This document shows, one piece after another, positions 1 to 10,926 of a stretch of 64,000 nucleotides of DNA. Below the pieces are notes generated by a model that was not told the origin of the DNA, did no database searches, and was given only the letters and a program-made list of their open reading frames with translations. Position 1 is the first letter of the stretch; each line of letters starts with the position of its first letter. Location of the stretch: contig OZ024929.1 in assembly GCA_964017235.1 (NCBI GenBank), forward strand, positions 23,309,464 to 23,373,463, given 5' to 3'. Position numbers and translations under genes: made by a program. This stretch comes from Sabellastarte sp. h YS-2021 (lineage: Eukaryota; Annelida; Polychaeta; Sabellida; Sabellidae).

Positions 1-1580
1 AATATCAGTTAGTGGTAACCCCTAAAGTAGGGTCTGAAATTCGGTATCCAATAGCTGAAAGAATACTCAAATTTGCGCACCAGGTGTGACGTCAAGCGGG
101 GTATTGCCTTAGCGTCCGAAATTGATAGGACAGTTTCCATGTATCATGCGTAGTGTTCATGGTTTGTATGACAAGATATCTTACTGTTTTTTTCTTACTG
201 TCAATACGAATCAAACATGTATGTACCATATATGTACTAGCATATGTATGTGTACCAGAGCAAGAATTAGAATTAACAATATTTCTTTCATCAAGATAAT
301 CAGAGTGTTATAAAAGTATAAAAACAAAATTTGTATATCACTCATTTATATTTCTTTTTATCCGTTTTGTTAGAATAGCTTTCAGATTTTTCCCTAAAAC
401 AACTCTTATATTTGATCCAAATATTGACACACTTTCTACAATCAATACACAAAAAAAGAGCAATGATCCACTGGGACCTTTTTGTTGTATTAAAAAATCG
501 TATGTCACGAAATAAATGCTGTGTGAAATGAAGTCACATCCAGTACAGAAGTATTTACATTGACAGTAATCAGTTTGTGAAGCAAAATGTCTTCCTGCAC
601 AATTTATCCACATAAATCAATCTAAATTTATTTCTAACCTTAAAATACATCAAGATTGCGCCCTTTAACTCTTGTTCTAGCCAAATAACTATCAGATTCA
701 CTCCTTTTGAATATACAAGGTGAATTAAGCCCGTGGGCTAAATGATCTTCCTGTACTGTACATGCACTTTATCTGTTTGTCTATCCAACTATTGTCATGT
801 AATAAATACTAGTCGATAAGGCCTAACAATCCTAAATCCATTAACTGAAAGCAATCAACCACACATTGCCACAGGGGGAACCAATTTTCACTTATTTCTC
901 CGTAACAATTCAGTGAATATTGGTCACCTTTGAGGTTTAAATCATTTTGAGTTGAATTTCAGTGATAACTATAAAGACCTTGAACATATTCAGTGAAAAT
1001 ATGACAATATTTTTTTGTTCCTTTCTTAACGGACATTTTGACAACAGATTCTTTATTTTAAAAATGTCACAGTTATATCCATTATTAACTCTGTATTCTG
1101 CTAAAAATGTTTCCTTTTTTGGCAAAATATCATTCGTTTTTGTTATCACCCTCATTTACTTGTGCATGCTGATTCCAACGCATAGGACTCTTGGTGAAAC
1201 AGAACACTTAAAAACTCAGGTAACAATTACCATCTCGTGTTTCCAGATATCTCTCTGCCAGCAGCTAGGGGGTAAAAAGACATCAAAGCAGCAAAAGCAG
1301 CAATTTTTATCCATACAGGACTCATTAGGATAGAACTTTGAGACTCATGCCACCACACAACAATATGGCTTATGTACATCACTCATTAAGCATTGTCAAC
1401 TTCGTTAGCTGGTACAAATACACGTCACAGCAAGTAGTTAGGAAGTAATCATTCCCTTCCTTCCTCCGTTTCACCAACTAACTTGGCGAGAATGTGAGAA
1501 AATGAAAGTCCAAAATAAGTCATCAACACTGTGTGTTGTATCTCAGTAATTTTGCGTCTTCTCTTATGATGAGATAGTGA

Positions 1581-1593
1581 GTGTGTGTGTGTG
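1581..1593. repeat. Short (GT)n microsatellite
   Basis: A run of alternating G and T, followed about 50 bases later by a pure C tract of about a dozen bases. Both are simple sequence with no evident function. Confidence 0.7.
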
Positions 1594-3432
1594 CATTCTC
1601 ATTATAGCTCTAGCGAAAGCAAGCCACAATCTCGGTATGCCCCCCCCCCCTTCTTTCCCCACAAACTACCTACTCATTTGCATATAGCTACCTGTAGCAT
1701 CGACGGAACAAACAGCAACAGTAGAGCTGCTTGACAAAATATGGAAGACGATTGAGGCCACAACTCCAAATGTTTTCGTGGTGGTAAAAACAATAAAGGG
1801 TGGTAAAGGGCCATCAAAAGTACACGTAGAGGGATATAGTTCCACAAATAAAGTTAATGCCATTCTGTGAAATGGTAGGGATGTCCAAAAAAGTTAATAT
1901 AGATCTTAGCCCTACGCCTGGACTGAAAATTCTGGTTATTTTTGGTCCCTAAGCATGCACCACACCAAACACATCATGTGTTTATAGGAGTGGCCATCTA
2001 AATTAACATTTTCTGAGATGGCGTGGAATTATGGAATTGGTGTTGGAGGTGGAATATTGGTGTTAGACTGTACAGTTTGCCAGTAATTAATGTATCTTGA
2101 CTAGCACTCAAAACTGGGTGGTGCCCTTGTAGAACACTGCAATAAGGGGGTGCTCAAGAAGTAATAGCTTCTTTAGCCAGCATTAGAAACTCCTAGTATT
2201 TTTTGTAATAGTACTTATGTGACACTCACCCCCTAAAGGCAAGGGGTGAGGTTGTTGAAATCTTGTCTGTGTGTGTTTGGATACGTAACTCTACATTTTA
2301 CATCGGATCAGGGTCATAGTGTTTTACTCAAAGTGGCATCTACCCGAAACTCAATCTTCCTCAAAGATGATCCGGATATCAACCAAGACTCCTGTGGTCT
2401 TATTCACTGAAGCTGCGTCAGATCATAGGCTTAAGTGGGCTGTATTTGTATACAAAAGTTAAGCCCATAAGTTTTATTTTCACACAAGGTGGAGCCAAAA
2501 AAATCCTACTCATAGATGGTATGCAGATGTTGCAGATTTTTAGGGATCTGTTTCTGGATCCCAAAACAAGGGTTTGTGTTTCTTCAGGCACTTGTTGCCT
2601 TGTCAAGATAATATATCAATAAATATTTATCTTGACTTCTTAGCTTACTTCTATGATATCTAATCACAATCATCTTGATTTATCTAGCTAGTAAGGGTAC
2701 CAATGAAAGAAAGACATTGTGTGTGGCCTTACTAATCTTCCGTACTTGGCAGAAATGCGACCCTGGATATAATAAAACAGGGTATATTGGTCACTGCTAT
2801 CATGCCATTTTCAGCCTCCTGTAAACTAATAGAAAAATCTATGAACTGCCACAGAAGCTGATATTTGAGTACACAATCCGGCATTGTAAAACTCCCATAT
2901 TTGGTTTTAAAACGGTATAGTGTGTGTTAGAGTTGTGTTGTTAAATGCAAGAGAAACCATAAACTCTACTCCATGTGCAGGTGGTCAACAAATTTGTGTT
3001 AATTCACTTGGTTGAACACCCTTATGGTTGTGTGGTCTATCCAACTATTGGTAACAAGAAAGGAAAAACATAAATTTAGTCTTTAGAAGAGTAATGACAT
3101 AATGTTATCGGATAAAGTATTGTGATTGACATAGGGTTGATCACATCACTGGTTATTGGTCACTGAAAATACATGACATGCTTACCTTCGGATTAGCATT
3201 GTGTAATTTGTTCACTTTTTGAAATATATTGGGAGCACCCACCGAATGGCATATACAAACCAAATATACCATGAATGAAGATGATTCAATAATCAGTAAA
3301 TAATAGGGGTAGAACCAGCTTTAAATAGGGGGTGTCACATGTCCGTGGCATGCGCGATCCAGAGTAGGATGTCCAACTTTTACATCTGTATCTTTTGATT
3401 TGGGTTCATTGTCGAACCCCCAACATTTTTCA

Positions 3433-3486
3433 AGGGGGAGGGTGGGGTTCAAACCCCCTGAACCCCCCACCCCCACCCCCACCCCT
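3433..3486. repeat. G-tract / C-tract low-complexity island
   Basis: A G-rich stretch is followed by runs of C separated by A, giving strong strand asymmetry. Such tracts can form G-quadruplexes on one strand. Here it is an isolated patch in AT-rich DNA. Confidence 0.5.
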
Positions 3487-3717
3487 CTGGATTTGCCAGT
3501 GAAATAAGTCAATATTTACCAAAAACACAAATTAAAATAGCATAAAATAAACTATTGGCACCACTGAATATAAAAACCTGACGTTATCATTTCTGCATAG
3601 ATTTTAGTGCAACAAAAAGAAGTAACAGACACCCTGTAAGCATACTATTCCAATGGTGCATATAACATACTTTTTGCTTCCACAAATAATTAAAATCGGC
3701 CCTTGTTTATGCAATTG

Positions 3718-3873
3718 TATTTATTTATTTAGTGGTTTAGGTCATGCCCAATACCATTGTATCGGTTATATTGTGACGGGTAGTAGGAAGGATGGAGGAA
3801 ACCAGTACATACAGTTGGTCCCTTCTACTGTAACCCACTGACTAATGGCAAGCAACTACCAGCTTTCCCCCTT
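3718..3873 (-). mobile_element. tRNA-derived SINE, 3' part (interrupted)
   Basis: On the minus strand this matches the body and 3' end of the SINE at 8369-8599, including the (AAAT)n-type tail seen here as TTTATTTATTT. The match stops in the motif AGCTTTCCCCCTTG, where a foldback element interrupts it. The tRNA-like head resumes at about 4447. The copy is diverged and clearly older than the one at 8369. Confidence 0.7.
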
Positions 3874-4446
3874 GATTCACGAAAGGTCTTAGCCAGGGCT
3901 TAGGCTTAAAGTTGAGACTTTTGTCTTAACTTTCGTAGAAAAATTGCTAAGACTTTTGTCTTAGTCTTAGCGGTATTCACAAAGAAATTAAGACCAATCT
4001 TAGGCTTAAATAAGGGCTTAACTTTAAGACTGGTTGGTAGTGGGTTTAAATTTTGTAACGAGGACTTAAATATGGCCACTATAAACTTTTCTCCACTTCA
4101 AAATTTGAAATGGCTGTAAATAAAGTATAATTATACAGAACACCTCACTAAAGCAGTCTTTGGGAAGTGTATATGTGGTAACAAGGTTTTCCATTTCAAA
4201 ACAGCACTTTTCCTTAGATAAAATGCATTAAATGAAGGATATATGTCACCAATAGTATAGTTTGAATAGAAAAGAAAGGCCACATGACACAGAAAACCAC
4301 TGTGGTTATTTGATTATCTTGGACTTAGCTAAGTCACCCTTTGTGAATATGGTTTTAAGGCAAAACTTAGCTGAGACAAAAGTCTCAACTTTAAGACCAT
4401 ATTAAAGCCTAACACCTGGCTAAGTCTAAGACCCTTCGTGAATACC
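3874..4446. mobile_element. Foldback/TIR element inserted in a SINE
   Basis: The left end GATTCACGAAAGGTCTTAG is mirrored by the right end, whose complement reads GTATTCACGAAGGGTCTTAG. The arms stay similar for about 60-100 bases and are built from iterated CTTAGNCTTAA and AGACTTTTGTCTTA motifs. There is no coding capacity. It splits an older SINE between its body and tRNA-like head. I could not define a target-site duplication, so the superfamily is unassigned. Confidence 0.7.
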
Positions 4447-4518
4447 GGCCCAGGCTAGGACTCGAATTCCAATCTGAGAGGTGAGAGAGGAGTGTTACCA
4501 CTGCTCCACTATTACCCT
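4447..4518 (-). mobile_element. tRNA-like head of the interrupted SINE
   Basis: Read on the minus strand, this has diverged A-box and B-box-like sequences matching the head of the SINE at 8369-8599 (for example the segment around GAGAGGTGAGAG). Together with 3718-3873 it makes one SINE split by the foldback element. Confidence 0.65.
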
Positions 4519-5439
4519 GTCTGTATGTCCAGATATTGAGGTCAAATACATGGTGTAACAGATAATAACTATTCTGTTTTACCTACTGTTTTTTTTTTTT
4601 TATTTCAATATAATCTTCCCCCGTTAAAATATTAACACATGCTAAGTCTTCATTTATTTCCTTATATAACCGGATTATGTGTCACATGAGACATTGCATT
4701 TTATCTTGCAAGAAAATGCCTGAATGATTAGGTTAAACCAGGCGCACACCTGATACATGAGTTGACAGTGGATGACTGGCCACTTGTATGGCTGAGAGTA
4801 TGCTTCATCTGTCAATACAGTTGCCAGTGCTTTGTGAAGTGTCAGTGACAAGAGACTGACTCTTGGCTGTAAATAATGATTTTTTTCCCTTGGGCAAGAA
4901 GAGAGCAGCAAGGCCTTGTTCACCTTTACTTGTGTTCTGATTGGTATTTACCAACAGCAGTTACAGGTAAAAGGCTCAACACTCTAGTGACACGATTAAA
5001 AAAACTCAAATTCTCTGTGCGGTTGAAACCTTCTTTGAACAGGCTGAAACCTAACTTTGTCAACACATAAATCAAGTGAGAATATTAGATGACCCATCAA
5101 AGATGTTTGTTGAAATTACCACAAATGTCACGGTCAATGCAGAACTTGGAATTAGGAACCATTAAGACTCTCCTTCCACCAGCTGCGAGGGAGGTAAAAC
5201 AATAAGGAAGATGATCCAGAACATCAACAGAGCACATGAAGAATTAGTTGACAGTTACTTGAGATTATCTCCACGTGTCAGTTACAGTTTCATATAAATA
5301 GCTGCATTCGTATCCAGATTTTCATTCATCCATTATTAGCTTTTCAAAAGTAGACATTTTTTTTACAAAAATGACAAGTCAGGTAGACAGATCGAGATTT
5401 CAACAACAATTATTTGAGGTCTAGAGATATGCACAGGAC
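4519..5439. other. No recognised gene
   Basis: AT-rich sequence with a poly-T run near 4590-4601 and no open frame with family resemblance. The 3' side leads into a transposase remnant. Confidence 0.45.
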
Positions 5440-5661
5440 TGAGACAAGATCTTGGCCACCAGCAATCTTGAAAAGTGGGAACAGGATCAACCCTGGGTCA
5501 GGAGAAACTGGGTCAAACCTTGGCTGCCAAGAAGGCCTGACTTTGGTCACTATGACAGACTCATATCAGAGACAATGCTCATGATTCAAAGAAACTGTGA
5601 GAGGTCTTACGCTCTGCATTACACTCTGTTCCTGAAACAGGTATTGGCACCTACTTTGTGA
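5440..5661 (+). pseudogene. PIF/Harbinger transposase remnant (N-terminal fragment)
   Basis: One frame reads WVRRNWVKPWLPRRPDFGHY, which resembles the conserved start of PIF/Harbinger DDE transposases (W-V-[RK]-PW--RR--FG-Y). Only about 35 residues are recognisable. The frame then runs into unrelated sequence and stops at 5661, so the DDE catalytic core is absent. It is a truncated, inactive fragment. The assignment rests on one motif and is moderately secure. Confidence 0.5.
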
Positions 5662-5756
5662 CTTTTTCTCAGACAAATAAGTAAGATCAAATACTTTTTT
5701 CTGGCACTGACTCCTTCACCCTTCCTGCTCCCCTGATTTACCTACATTTGACTTCA

Positions 5757-6806
5757 TTAAAACGATTTCTGGTAAAATCCGAAAGGTAATCATCAAATCA
5801 CCAGCAAAATCTTGCTTGTTGGGTCCATGACCTACTTTTTGGGTCAAGGAGTGCTTAGATACTCTTCTGCCCTCAACTATTAAGCTTGTTAGCTGTTCCT
5901 TATCTGAAGGTGTTGTCCCAGCTGGCTTTAAAAAAGGCTATTGTCTCTCTATTGATTAAAAAGGCCTCACTACCACCTGATTAATTTTAAAAATTACCAA
6001 CCTTTCTCTGGCATGGGTTTCACCTCTGAACTTGTGGAGTTTGACATCATTGATCATGATATTCTCATTGACTGTCTGAGTTCCTGGTTTGGTATTGGTT
6101 GTGTGGTCCTAGACTGGTTCTAGTCGTACCTCTCTGACCACTCTCAGTGCATCACGATTGGCTCTATTTTATCTGATGGCAAAAACCTGTTTTATGATGT
6201 GTCCCAAGGCTCTGTCCTTTGACCAATCCTATTCACGTTGTATACTACCCTCAGTAAAGTTATCCAACAGCATCCTGGCATAAGTTCCCACTTCTGTGTC
6301 ATATGCTCAGGCCTTTGATCGACTAAAAAAATGCTTAGATGATGTCAAAAAGTGGTTTTCTGCAAACAAGCTTAATCCCGATAAAATGGAATTTATTATG
6401 TTTGGCTCAAAGACTCCTTGACTTGACTCAATGAATTTTTCCCACTTATTTTCCACACATTCTCTAACCTGCTGAGGCAGCCAGGAACCATATTTCCATG
6501 TCAGGAATGCCTGTACTAACTGCTTTGCATCAGTAAATAAGTCTACAAAGCATTTTTGTTCAACTTTGCATTTGATCTGCCTGATGATGTACACTCAGGT
6601 AAATCTGTTTCTTTATTCAGAAAGAAATTGAAAAACCTATCTCTTTGAAAAATATATCCACCCTAGTTTTCTGGTCTTTTCTTGGTCTTTCACTGTGGTG
6701 CTGATCCCTGCAATGTCTCTGGCTGAATGATTATGGATCTCTGCTTTTTGGTATTATGCGCCTTAGAGTCTGCAATTAGGCAGAGATTAAGCACTATGAA
6801 AGTACT
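5757..6806 (+). pseudogene. Decayed L2/CR1-like LINE reverse transcriptase
   Basis: Three-frame reading gives pieces of a non-LTR reverse transcriptase in order: a thumb-like KAIVSLLIKKASLPPD segment, FDIIDHDILIDCLSSWFGIG (the usual AFDTIDH block), SQGSVL-PILFTLYTTLSKV (usual PQGSVLGPLLF), and AFDRLKKCLDDVKKW-SANKL-PDK. The YADD catalytic block is deleted. Stops and frameshifts are frequent. The 3' end has the same untranslated hallmark as the LINE at 13188-16508 (GCGCCTTAGAGTC, then AGATTAAGCAC). It is an older, shorter copy of a related family. Confidence 0.7.
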
Positions 6807-6944
6807 ATTAGAATTACAATAAGAATTTATGACAGAGTTGAAAATGAAGATGTTGTTGTCTTCCCTTATTTTGTTAGCATGGATAGTGTCATGTTTAAAG
6901 AAGAGAGTATATGTCAAATGTTCAAAAAAGCGACCAACTCCTTA

Positions 6945-7010
6945 GTGTTTCAGCAAGTCCTTTTGTCTTTTGTGTAATATTTGGGTACTGTATGACTTTT
7001 GAAGAAACAG
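6945..7010 (+). repeat. Short interspersed repeat, copy 1
   Basis: About 65 bases around TTTTGTCTTTTGTGTAATAT recur in inverted orientation at 10861-10926 with high identity. The family is unknown. The open frame at 6911-7183 that crosses it has no recognisable domain and is not called as a gene. Confidence 0.55.
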
Positions 7011-7559
7011 CCAGCCCTGACAAAAGTTTGTTTTTCAGAGACTATATCTCCCTTACTCCTGAATGCTTGTGGTATAATGAACTCCTGTTAGTTTCCAATT
7101 TAAATGTTCAGGTTATTGATGGATACAAATACAAAGACTTGGAGCAAGTCTACCAACTCCTAAACTGTGGCTTTATGCCATAGCCGAGGTCAAATCTTAT
7201 CCAGTGGTACTAATCAAATGTGAACTGTGCATAAGTGCAAAGTTTGCAAATAAATAACACTTCCACGTAAAGGAGTCTGTGCAGCTGCCACTTCAAATAA
7301 TCAGCGCTGTCTTGACGTCATGCAAAGTCCTCTTTTCCAAGCCATAATATTTATGACATACACATACCAGCCAACCTTTCTCAGTCCCAACAATGTTTTT
7401 ATTTCACTGAATGTCACTGAAGGCCACTGAGTGTGAATAATAGGGAAAAAGTAGTATGAGTACTACCACATGTTCATTGACATTGTCATTCTGAAAACAG
7501 TTTTTGAAAACTAGACATTAGACACAGATCAAAGAATTTGTTGGCATTTATTCACCTGG

Positions 7560-7660
7560 CTTCCACATCTGCAGTGGTAGGTTCAAATTCAGCTCATGTT
7601 ACGATGTAGGATTCAGCAAGGGCCTGTCTTGATATGACCTTGGCCATGACATAAACATGG
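7560..7660 (+). mobile_element. SINE-like fragment
   Basis: The core (GTTCAAATTCAGCTCATGTT through TTGATATGACC) resembles 52750-52835. A B-box-like GGTTCAAATTC precedes the shared body. This suggests an old tRNA-derived SINE. The A box is not clear in this copy. Confidence 0.4.
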
Positions 7661-7670
7661 CGTAGGAACT

Positions 7671-7703
7671 GGGGGGGGGGGGGGGGGCAGCGGGGGGGCC
7701 CCC
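7671..7703. repeat. Poly-G tract with following G/C runs
   Basis: Seventeen consecutive G bases are followed by a second G7 run and then a C run. It can form a G-quadruplex and is prone to sequencing and replication slippage. Confidence 0.75.
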
Positions 7704-8368
7704 AACCATAAACTCTTTTTTTAAAAGAACTAAACTCCAGTTTTGAAGTTTATGTAAATTTCAAGGGGTAACTCAATAATATGTGGTCAAATTACACTTT
7801 TACTTTGTTCACTGTTCACATGTACCATTGTGTAAGCTACAATTTGAACTGTAAAATATTTATTTTTATGATTTGTAAAAAGGAACATTTTCAGTTAACC
7901 TGTCATGGGATTTGTAAAATTCTGTGAAACATTTCACTTATGCAGACCAAAATCATACATATAGTAATATTCTACATTTAATTTACCATGTTACTAATTT
8001 AAAATAGAACCTAGACATGTAGTTTCAAATTCACACAGAGCAATTGCTTAGCAGAGCAATTTGTCAGCTGATAAGATTTTTCCCAGAAATCTCTTCTTTC
8101 TTTACTGTGTGTTTATTAGACCTGGCCAGTTCAATGATTATACATCCCCCTCAATTTGGGGATTAACCTTGCTAAAAATAGATCTTGTATCAGCTCAGCA
8201 CTTGAAGGAAAGGTCACAGGTGTTGGAAACATGTAGTCAAGATATTAGAAATACCTTTCAAATGCAGAGGTGACTATATGTATTTCTATACCCATACAAG
8301 GTCAGGAAAACTTAAGATTGATGTCGTCACAAAGATTTCCTTTGGTAAAGGAACTTTTAAATATTTTA

Positions 8369-8599
8369 TTTATTTATTTGGGGTTTTACGTCGCTTTCAA
8401 CACTGTACAGGTCATATCACAACGGGTAGTTGGAAGGGCAGAGGAAACCAGTACATACAGTTCGTTAGGGTTCTGTACTGTAAACTGCCGACCAACGGCA
8501 AGCAACTACCAGCTTTCCCACTTGAGGCCGTGACGGGGATCGAACCCTGGCCTCAGAGGTGGGAGGCGAGAGTGTTACCACTCTGCCACCGTGGCCCCC
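8369..8599 (-). mobile_element. tRNA-derived SINE with intact target duplication
   Basis: On the minus strand the element starts with a tRNA-like head: A box TGGCAGAGTGG and B box GGTTCGATCCC. A body with TGGTAGTTGCTTGCCG follows, then a tail ending in AAACCCCAAATAAATAAATA. The 12-bp target duplication TTAAATATTTTA flanks it at 8357-8368 and 8600-8611. Head, tail and duplication are all present, so this is a full copy. The family resembles SINEs known in bivalves, but the exact name was not established. Confidence 0.85.
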
Positions 8600-8611
8600 T
8601 TAAATATTTTA

Positions 8612-10387
8612 ATTGGACCATTTGAATATTACCTATATGCAATACATTCTGTAAGATTAACCAAAATTGTTGGTGTTGCGTCGCGTCGGTGCAATCTGGT
8701 TCCTCACCCCCCAACCAAAAATTGCTTTCTACACCCCTGATAAACCAGAGCTTGAGGAGTTGGTCGCCTGTTTGAACTATTGACATATTTCTAGGAAGGC
8801 TACACCAGAGGACCAAGTACTGTCATCCACAATACACTGACAACTGCGTGAGAGTCTCTTGATGACTTGTGTTATCAAACCAGAAACAGTTTACATTAAT
8901 TAAACAGTATCATAAACAGTGTCTTGATTACCCTCATCTGTGGACAGGAGTACTTTTATATTGCAAGTCTATCAATCTTCAGGTTTTTCATTATTATTAT
9001 TCCCAACCGTGTCTGAATCTACGTCTCCATGCATGTGATCTGCAATATCCGAGAGATATTAGATTGTATGTTAAAACATTGAATCATTTACTGCTGCACG
9101 CCATAAACAGGCACAATGAACACATTTTTTTTTTAATTTGCGCATGTTTTATATAAGATAAGGTGAATTTGTTTTAATAATTATGTGCATAATTTACAAT
9201 CACCGCACTAGCAGTCTATTATTGGGGAGAGAAAGAGCTTAATTTATTGAATTTTGAAATTATTGTTAATTGTACAATTATTCATACAGTTATGTTGATA
9301 ATTTAAAAAGCTCAAAAGAATGTGTGACTTATATAAATCAAGATGCACAGCAAAAAGCAGTTAAATATCAGGATGTGTTTATATGTAAGAACTAGTGTTG
9401 TAACATACAAGTCTGCATACTCTGATCAGTGTGTTATTTTTATGAGATTTTTGTGTATTACTGTCTCAAGTTTTCATAATGAGTTTTAGTACAGCATTCC
9501 ATTGAAGTGACATGATCATTAAAATATGTAGTTTATTTTAATACAATCCAGACCATGGTTCACAGGAAACAGGTTTCATACAACTAGGTCACATGACACA
9601 GCTTATTAGGAAATGAAGTAGGAAAGCACAAGTAAATTCTCTAAATTTGTCCAGGACATGGGTCATGTACAATCACTTCCTCTCACATTCCAGAGGTGGT
9701 AATGACTGTGAGTCATCTTTGGCATTCCAATCTTTAATATAAAAGTAGCAGCACATGCAGTCAAAATTCAGTAAGAACAAGAAGATGTAGTAACAACTAG
9801 AAGAAACAACTAGTAACAACAATCAGAGGTAGCAGAAATAGAGGAAAAATCAGAGAAACACCATGCAGTAGATATAGAAAGGACAGCCTTGTGCCAAAAT
9901 ACTGTTAAAAGAGTATTTTAACATCTAGCTCCAGCATGTTGCAACAACTTTGTTATACTTTTGTTGTTGATATTTTAAAATAAAAGAGAACCCAGAAGAT
10001 ACTGCATTTTAATACATTAATTGTCAAACTCTCTACCCGACACTATTGTTGTGGTTGATAATTTCAGTTTTATATTAACAGGCTTTCATAGTATTGTTAT
10101 TGCACCATACTAGTACATGGTATTTATTTTTGTAAATATTTGGACAGAGTTTGATAATCCGTTTTTACTACAAACTTGTGTGACGTACAGGATTAATGCC
10201 TACCCTCGATTCTGACTTCACTTTTTTATCTTTTAGGGGAATTGGTATTTTCCAAAAATTAATACCTCCCCCATATAAATAGGAATATGCTGGAGCTGAA
10301 ATATTACTTGCAAAATACTGACTCCCCACCCAGAAACTGACTTCCTCTTATTGTTTTACACTTATCAAACAGGCAATGAAAGGATGC
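8612..10387. other. No recognised gene
   Basis: AT-rich, with several short unremarkable open frames. I see no splice-bounded exon with family resemblance and no clear TIR pair. Confidence 0.45.
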
Positions 10388-10735
10388 CAGCTCTTGAGTA
10401 TTATTATTATTATTTTATTATTATGTATTTATACTCAGCGCAATATCTCCATATACTACAGGACTCAAAGCGCTATTTAACCAATCCGACTGTACAGGTA
10501 CAGCCCCAACTCACAAGTAACTGACATTCCCCTGGAAGATAGAGGCTCAAGGATGACCATTTATCAATGTCCTTGAGGTTCTTTAACCTGCCACTGGGGA
10601 TAGGACCCAATGACAGAGGACCGCCATTTTAAGTGGTCATCCGAGCCACTATGTATCTGCCTGTACCTGGGATTGAACCCACGTCCTCTGAGTTCCTAGA
10701 CAAGTATGTTACCTGCTAGGCCACAGTGGCACTTG
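10388..10735 (-). mobile_element. tRNA-derived SINE, second family
   Basis: On the minus strand a head with A-box-like TGGCCTAGCAGG and B box GGTTCAATCCC (near 10665-10725) is followed by a roughly 250-base body. The body ends in an AT-rich (ATA)n tail near 10395-10420, with TTTAAATAGCGCTTTGAGTC close to the tail. Its body differs from the SINE at 8369, so it is a separate family. No target duplication was resolved. Confidence 0.75.
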
Positions 10736-10860
10736 CGTAAAGTCATTATATTGGTATATTATTAACCTGAAGAGTTAAATTTGAATTGGAAAATTAGATG
10801 AGTTTATTGTATATACCACAAGCATTCTGAAGTAAGGGGATAGTTTCTTTGTAAATGCTG

Positions 10861-10926
10861 GCTGTTTCTACAAAAGTCATACAGTACCCATATATGACAC
10901 AAAAGACAAAAGGACTTGGTGAAAGT
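10861..10926 (-). repeat. Short interspersed repeat, copy 2
   Basis: Inverted counterpart of 6945-7010. The shared words on the minus strand include CCTTTTGTCTTTTGTG and GGGTACTGTATGACTTTTG. No coding content. Confidence 0.55.

Larger units (their letters stand above)
1..3717. other. AT-rich stretch without recognised genes
   Basis: I see no exon with family resemblance, no long open frame and no clear transposon ends here. The open frames present are short and of low complexity. Local structures are a (GT)n run near 1581-1593, a C-run near 1640-1651 and a G/C-skewed tract near 3433-3486. Unrecognised decayed repeats are likely. Confidence 0.5.

Noticed and set aside
962..1333. 123-codon open frame on +
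   Set aside because: The composition is low complexity, with no domain, homologue or splice context recognised.
6911..7183. 90-codon open frame on +
   Set aside because: No recognisable domain, and part of it is an interspersed repeat that recurs inverted at 10861.
8530..8599. Possible tRNA gene with A and B boxes
   Set aside because: The tRNA-like head continues into a SINE body with tail and target duplication and does not fold as a complete tRNA.
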